Position numbers and translations under genes: made by a program. 63,842 nucleotides of DNA from Clostridiales bacterium. GTDB taxonomy: Bacteria; Bacillota; Clostridia; Oscillospirales; Oscillospiraceae. Shown one piece after another: positions 59,760 through 63,842 of this stretch. Each line of letters opens with the position of its first letter. Positions within the stretch are counted from its first letter, which is position 1. The DNA lies in NCBI GenBank assembly GCA_021202515.1, contig JAJQCW010000003.1, positions 1 through 63,842 of the forward strand, in the 5' to 3' direction. Under the pieces are notes generated by a model that had not been told where the DNA came from, searched no databases, and saw nothing but the letters and a program-made list of their open reading frames with translations.

Positions 59760-60077
59760 ATGAAGCGATTTCTTAGTCTGTTTTTGACCCTTGCCGTCCT
59801 GTTTTCCCTCTCTGCCTGCGGCGGCGAAACAGCGGACCGAGTGACCTTTCGGGCCACCATTTTGGAGGCCGACGAGAGCGGTTTTCTCGTGGAGCCGGTG
59901 GCGGGGAGCGCGGAACTGAACAGCTCTGACCGCATTGTAGTCCCCGTGACGGCGATGGAATCCTCCCCGGAACCGGAGGTGGGGGACACGCTGGAGATCG
60001 TCTATGACGGCGACATCGCAGAATCCTACCCCGCCCAAATCACCGCGGTTTACAGCATCCGCGTGGTGGAAGAATAA
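59760..60077 (+). CDS. Small lipoprotein, DUF3221-like
   Basis: A 105-residue lipoprotein with lipobox SLSACGG. The mature part (TFRATILEADESGFLVEPVA and DTLEIVYDGDIAESYPAQIT) fits a small OB-like beta barrel as in DUF3221 or YobA-type proteins. Same transcript as the previous lipoprotein. Function unknown. Confidence 0.75.
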   Translation: MKRFLSLFLTLAVLFSLSACGGETADRVTFRATILEADESGFLVEPVAGSAELNSSDRIVVPVTAMESSPEPEVGDTLEIVYDGDIAESYPAQITAVYSIRVVEE

Positions 60078-60153
60078 CACAAGTTTCCAATTCGAGTAAG
60101 CATAGAAATCCCCTGCCCACACAAACTGCGAACGAGAGAAAGGAAGGTTTTGC

Positions 60154-61341
60154 ATGAATTTTGTCTTTGTTTCCCCCCAGTTCCCCGACTGTTACCGCCA
60201 CTTCTGCCAGCGCTTGAAGGGCAACGGCGTCAATGTGCTGGGCATTGGCGACTGCCCTTATGCCTTGCTGCACCCGGAGCTGAAAGCCTCCCTGACCGAG
60301 TACTACAAGGTGGACACCATGGAGGACTATGACCAGATGCTCCGGGCGGTGGCCTATTTCACCTTCCGCTACGGCAAAATCGACTATCTGGAGTCCAACA
60401 ACGAATACTGGATGGAGCAGGACGCCCGTCTGCGCCAGGATTTCCACATCACCAGCGGCCTCCAGCCAGAGGATATGAGGAAGTTCAAGAACAAATCCGC
60501 CATGAAAGCCTATTACGCCGCGGCGGGTATCCCCACCGCCCGGTATCACCTGCTGACCGACCGGCAAAGCGCCCTGGACTTCGCCCATCGGGTGGGGTAT
60601 CCCCTGGTGGCAAAGCCCGACAACGGGGTGGGGGCCGCCGGGAACCGCACCATCCGCTCGGACGCGGACCTGTACCGGCTGTTTGACATAGACCTTGGCT
60701 CCCAGTATATTTTGGAGGAGTTCGTCTCCGGGGACGTGTCCGCCTTTGACGGTATCGTCAACAGCAAGGGGGAAATCGTCTTTTGCGCCAACCATGTGAC
60801 CACCATCTCCATCATGGACATGGTGCAGCACCACGGCCCCATGTACTACTCCGTGCTGAAGGATGTCCCCTGGGATATCCTGGAGGCGGGCAAGGCAGTG
60901 CTGAAATCCTTCGGCCTGAAAAAGCGCAGCTTCCACCTGGAGTTCTTCCGGCTGACTGAGGCCAAGGAGGGGCTGGGCAACGTGGGGGACATCGTGGGAC
61001 TGGAGGTCAACATGCGCCCCGCCGGAGGCTACACCCCGGACATGATCAACTACGCCACCAGCGCCGACTATTATCAGCTGTGGGCGGACATGATCTGCTA
61101 CGACGAACCCCGCCACGGCTACGACGGCCAGCGGTACTACTGCGCCTACGTTGGCCGGTGGGACGAAAAGCATTACCGCCATTCCCACGACGACATCTGC
61201 CAGCGGTACGGCTGGCGCATCAAGGACTCTGGCCGCCTGACCGGTATCCTGGAGGGGACCATGGGCGACGACTTCCTCATCGGAGTGGCCGACACCGCCG
61301 AGGCCAGAGACGAGATGATCGGGTATATGCTGGAGGAATAA
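60154..61341 (+). CDS. ATP-grasp carboxylate-amine ligase-like protein
   Basis: A 395-residue protein with an ATP-grasp fold: pre-ATP-grasp domain (MNFVFVSPQFPDCYRHFCQR), Lys-containing ATP motif YPLVAKPDNGVGAAGNR, lid GEIVFCANH and metal-binding VNMRPAGGYTPDMINYA. Members join a carboxylate to an amine or thiol. Substrate unknown. Ribosome site AAAGGAAGG. Followed by repeat copy D. Confidence 0.88.
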   Translation: MNFVFVSPQFPDCYRHFCQRLKGNGVNVLGIGDCPYALLHPELKASLTEYYKVDTMEDYDQMLRAVAYFTFRYGKIDYLESNNEYWMEQDARLRQDFHITSGLQPEDMRKFKNKSAMKAYYAAAGIPTARYHLLTDRQSALDFAHRVGYPLVAKPDNGVGAAGNRTIRSDADLYRLFDIDLGSQYILEEFVSGDVSAFDGIVNSKGEIVFCANHVTTISIMDMVQHHGPMYYSVLKDVPWDILEAGKAVLKSFGLKKRSFHLEFFRLTEAKEGLGNVGDIVGLEVNMRPAGGYTPDMINYATSADYYQLWADMICYDEPRHGYDGQRYYCAYVGRWDEKHYRHSHDDICQRYGWRIKDSGRLTGILEGTMGDDFLIGVADTAEARDEMIGYMLEE

Positions 61342-61381
61342 TGGTTAAACGTGAAAAGAAATCTTGACTGTTTCTTTTCTC

Positions 61382-61449
61382 AACTGACCACCCCCTCTTG
61401 CCTCCCCTGAAAGGGGAGGTGGCGCGGCGTAAGCCGCAACGGAGGGGTT
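61382..61449. repeat. Dispersed hairpin repeat, copy D
   Basis: AACTGACCA then CCCCCTCTTGCCTCCCCTGA, GGGGAGG arm, inner GCGGCGTAAGCCGC hairpin and closing GGAGGGGTTTTA. It lies in the 225-bp gap between convergent genes. Confidence 0.75.
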
Positions 61450-61515
61450 TTACCTTAAAGCAGAGTAACAGGAATGATTCAGATAACAAAATAACACTGA
61501 AACAAGCACAAAAAA

Positions 61516-61551
61516 ACAGCCGGGAGGAGGCACCCTCTTTCCCGGCTGGTT
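61516..61551. terminator. Terminator between convergent genes
   Basis: CAGCCGGGA...AGG pairs with CTCTTTCCCGGCTG and is followed by GTTTTGC; an A-run precedes it, so it can serve the rubrerythrin transcript from the other side. Confidence 0.7.
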
Positions 61552-61566
61552 TTGCTTTTCAGAGGT

Positions 61567-62115
61567 TTATTGCAGCTCCGGTTTCACCTGAAAATACCCC
61601 TGCCCGACGCCGCAGACGGCGCAAACCTCCGGCGCGCGCTTGGCCACCACCAGATGGCCGCACTTCCGGCACTCCCAGACCACCTCTCCGGCCCGTGCAA
61701 AGACGGTCTGTGCCTCCACGCTGCGGATCAGCTTCTGGAACCGTTCCTCGTGGCCTTTCTCCACCGCCGCCACCAGCCGGAACCGGGCTGCCAGCTCGGA
61801 GAAGCCCTCCGCCTCCGCGTCCTCCGCGAAGTGGGCGTACATCTCCGTCCACTCATAATGCTCCCCGGCGGCGGCGCTTTTCAGGTTCAGCGCCGTGTCC
61901 GCGATACCGGAGAGAGCCTGGAACCACAGCCGGGCGTGTTCCCGCTCGTTGTCGGCGGTCTCCCGGAAGATGGCGGCGATCTGCTCAAAACCCTCCCGGT
62001 GGGCCACCTGCGCGAAGAAGTCGTATTTGCTCCGGGCCTGAGTCTCCCCGGCGAAGGCCGTGCGCAGGTTCTGGTCGGTTTTGGTGCCAAGCAGTTCTTT
62101 TCCGTATTGTTTCAT
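61567..62115 (-). CDS. rbr: Rubrerythrin
   Basis: A 182-residue non-heme diiron peroxidase with C-terminal rubredoxin. Diiron ligands lie in [29 protein letters not shown] and [10 protein letters not shown]; the rubredoxin Cys pairs are in [10 protein letters not shown] and [10 protein letters not shown]. It protects strict anaerobes against peroxide. Its ribosome site is buried in a perfect 8-bp hairpin (62119-62149). Confidence 0.95.
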   Translation of the reverse strand: MKQYGKELLGTKTDQNLRTAFAGETQARSKYDFFAQVAHREGFEQIAAIFRETADNEREHARLWFQALSGIADTALNLKSAAAGEHYEWTEMYAHFAEDAEAEGFSELAARFRLVAAVEKGHEERFQKLIRSVEAQTVFARAGEVVWECRKCGHLVVAKRAPEVCAVCGVGQGYFQVKPELQ

Positions 62116-62118
62116 GGC

Positions 62119-62149
62119 GATACCCTCCTGTTTGTTGGTCGAGGGTATC
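62119..62149 (-). promoter_or_regulatory. Hairpin or operator over the rubrerythrin ribosome site
   Basis: The perfect dyad GATACCCT (62119-62126)/AGGGTATC (62142-62149) lies 4 bases before the ATG. In the mRNA it would hide the AGGAGG ribosome site in a stem. Alternatively it is a protein operator. Confidence 0.55.
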
Positions 62150-62243
62150 TTTCCCAGAAAGATGGGGATTTATCCGCGGGTTATCGTATCTGCCCCTCCG
62201 TCCCTGGATTCGGCAGGAACGGACAGTTTTTGCCTTTTTCACC

Positions 62244-62271
62244 TTGCGCAGAGTGGAAAATATGGTATACT
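62244..62271 (+). promoter_or_regulatory. Promoter of the STAND NTPase gene
   Basis: TTGCGC (62244-62249), 16 bases, TATACT (62266-62271), about 48 bases before the start. Confidence 0.55.
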
Positions 62272-62318
62272 AAAGGCAGATGTGAAATTTTCACTTTTCC
62301 AGAGTGAGGTGTGTAGAT

Positions 62319-63842
62319 ATGAGTTGGATAGGAGACGTGTGGGGGATTATAAAAGACCTCCTTGAAATGAGAGAAAAGAGAAAACGACAACTTCCTCCGC
62401 CTGAACCGGAGCCGCTTCCGGTTGCACCCCAACCGCCCGCAGAACCCCCGGCTCCAGAAGCCCCAAAACCTGTGAAACTGTTGACCAGGTCGCCGGTGAA
62501 CATCGTAAAGCCCCTGTACCGGGAACAACTGGTGGCGGAGCTGTGTCAGGAAATCACCGCTGCGGCGCAGGCCGGGGAGAACAACAAATTTCTGCTCTTT
62601 GGCCTCGGCGGGGTGGGAAAGACCACCGTGGCCCGTGCGCTGTACCGCAAACTGAAAAGCCAGTGCGAGCAAATTGGCTGGGTGGAGTGCCGGGAGAGCG
62701 GCGACCTGAAAGCCAGTCTGCTGGCGGCTATCGACACAGGAAACGAAAAGAAAACGGACGAGGAACGTTTTTCCGAAATTGAAAACCGCCTGCAAGGATG
62801 CACAGGACAGACCATCTTATTTTTGGACAACGTAGACCAGCCGGACAAGTTGTTGACCGAACTGACGCGCTATGATGTCACACTGGTTGTGACTTCCCGG
62901 TTGTGGGAGGCGGATGGTTATATCACCAAACGCATCCCGCCGCTCAGCGAGGACGAGTGTGTGGAACTGTTCCGCTCCTACTGCTCCAGAACCGTCACAG
63001 AACAGGACGAGCCTGTAGTGCGGGAGCTGGTCCGGCTGGTCAGTTGCCACACCCTGTCGGTGGAGCTGCTGGCCAAGAGCGTTCCTGCAAAGGCGAGCCT
63101 GGCGGAGTACCTGGAACAACTGCAAGCAAGGAACTTCGGCTTTTCCGACCTGAAATTCAGCACCGGCCATGACAACGAAAAAGACACTGTGGTAAAACAC
63201 CTGAAAAAGCTCTTTGACATGACCGGTTTGGACGGGGAACAAAGTCGTGTTATGCAGAACCTGGCACTGATGGCGGACAGCCACACGCTGCCTGCGGAGG
63301 TGCAGAAATGGATCGGCTGCGACGAAAACACCCTGGCGGAACTGGTCAACACTGGCTGGTTGAGCCAGACGGATGACGCGAATAAAAGAGGTGGCTACGA
63401 AGTACACCCCATTGTCCGGGAGATCGTCCTGCTGGACCCGGTGCCGGTGGAGGCGGTGGCGCAGTTCCTCGATTTTGTGACCTACGAGACGTATTTCCAG
63501 GACGGCGAGGACTACCGGGTGGTTCAGTTCAAGCTGGGAATCGCCGAAGCGGTGCTGGAGCGTGTGGGGAATAGGCTGGAGAAAAACCGGGACTCTGGTG
63601 CGCTTTACACAAGATTGGGGAATGTTTATGTCGACCAAGGGAAGTTTGCCAGAGGAGAATACTATTATAAAAAAGTACTGAAAATTGATTTGGAGGTGTT
63701 GGGACCGAACCACCGGGACACTGCTATTGATTACAACAACCTGGGTGCTGCCTACAGTTACCATGGAAAGTATGCCCAAGCTGAGGAGTGCCATAAAAAG
63801 GCGCTGGATATACAGTTAAAGGTGCTGGGAGAGGACCACCCG
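62319..63842 (+). CDS. STAND/NB-ARC-like NTPase with TPR repeats (partial)
   Basis: At least 508 residues; the gene runs off the right edge. A short helix (MSWIGDVWGIIKDLLEMREK) and a Pro-rich linker (about residues 25-52) lead to an NB-ARC/AP-ATPase domain: Walker A LFGLGGVGKTTVARAL, Walker B TILFLDNVD, sensor VVTSRLW and a winged-helix part containing VHPIVREIVLLDP. From about residue 425 kinesin-light-chain-like TPRs begin (NHRDTAIDYNNLGAAYSYHG). STAND proteins of this shape act as signal switches, some in anti-phage defence. No effector domain is visible at the N-terminus. Start at 62319 has GAGGTG upstream. Confidence 0.85.
   Translation, partial: MSWIGDVWGIIKDLLEMREKRKRQLPPPEPEPLPVAPQPPAEPPAPEAPKPVKLLTRSPVNIVKPLYREQLVAELCQEITAAAQAGENNKFLLFGLGGVGKTTVARALYRKLKSQCEQIGWVECRESGDLKASLLAAIDTGNEKKTDEERFSEIENRLQGCTGQTILFLDNVDQPDKLLTELTRYDVTLVVTSRLWEADGYITKRIPPLSEDECVELFRSYCSRTVTEQDEPVVRELVRLVSCHTLSVELLAKSVPAKASLAEYLEQLQARNFGFSDLKFSTGHDNEKDTVVKHLKKLFDMTGLDGEQSRVMQNLALMADSHTLPAEVQKWIGCDENTLAELVNTGWLSQTDDANKRGGYEVHPIVREIVLLDPVPVEAVAQFLDFVTYETYFQDGEDYRVVQFKLGIAEAVLERVGNRLEKNRDSGALYTRLGNVYVDQGKFARGEYYYKKVLKIDLEVLGPNHRDTAIDYNNLGAAYSYHGKYAQAEECHKKALDIQLKVLGEDHP

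Overview
The window reads as a chromosome segment of a GC-rich gut clostridium of the Oscillospiraceae type (Flavonifractor, Pseudoflavonifractor or Lawsonibacter-like). The clues are GC-rich Gram-positive genes with strong GGAGG ribosome sites, sigma-A promoters, LicT-controlled beta-glucoside PTS genes, hydrogenase maturation genes, rubrerythrin, and large flavinylated surface proteins. The genus is inference from gene style; no rRNA is present.

Positions 1 to about 21,614 are a composite mobile island, almost entirely on the minus strand. Its left 13 kb looks like a captured iteron plasmid. It carries four 21-bp iterons, a Rep protein, a ParA/ribbon-helix-helix partition pair, a Xer-like recombinase, a set of phage-type small genes, and a primase-helicase of the Twinkle/T7 gp4 type. 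This part is bracketed by near-identical ~104-bp direct repeats (1-104 and 12977-13081). Its long non-coding stretches are filled with an odd repeat architecture: TTTTAGGG followed by a short word written twice. The right 8 kb is a P4/PICI-like integrative module: coiled-coil proteins, a sigma-like factor, a candidate dyad origin, a P4-type primase-helicase, an excisionase, divergent Cro/CI-like regulators and a Tn916-type integrase. It ends at an attR made of the 3' end of a tRNA gene (about 21591-21614). Four places in the island share one layout: a plus-strand promoter sits just before the ribosome site of a minus-strand gene and drives a 73-90-nt RNA ending in an intrinsic terminator. These look like countertranscribed antisense RNAs, two of them in front of the two replication operons.

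Positions 21.6-23.9 kb hold an orphan, mosaic-looking type I specificity subunit, a PH-domain protein and a zeta-like P-loop kinase. Next come an ABC exporter whose permease has a very long extracytoplasmic coiled coil (23.9-28.5 kb), an FGGY sugar kinase, an RlmI-like methyltransferase, a small metal-binding protein and an AraC regulator. The LicT-bglP-bglA-HAD cluster (33.1-38.7 kb) has two visible RAT antiterminator sites.

Positions 39.2-49.7 kb are a flavin-based extracytosolic electron transfer locus. A structured leader precedes a 1796-residue repeat protein, ApbE flavin transferase, a five-module FMN-binding protein, a one-module FMN-binding protein and a NapH-like polyferredoxin. The inferred electron path is membrane ferredoxin to covalent flavins outside the cell. 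After a tRNA-Leu(CAG) come hydF, a TM1266-like regulator and hydG, then sbcD/sbcC, a TetR regulator, two small lipoproteins, an ATP-grasp enzyme, rubrerythrin, and a STAND NTPase with TPRs that runs off the window. A dispersed hairpin repeat family occurs four times in the chromosomal part.
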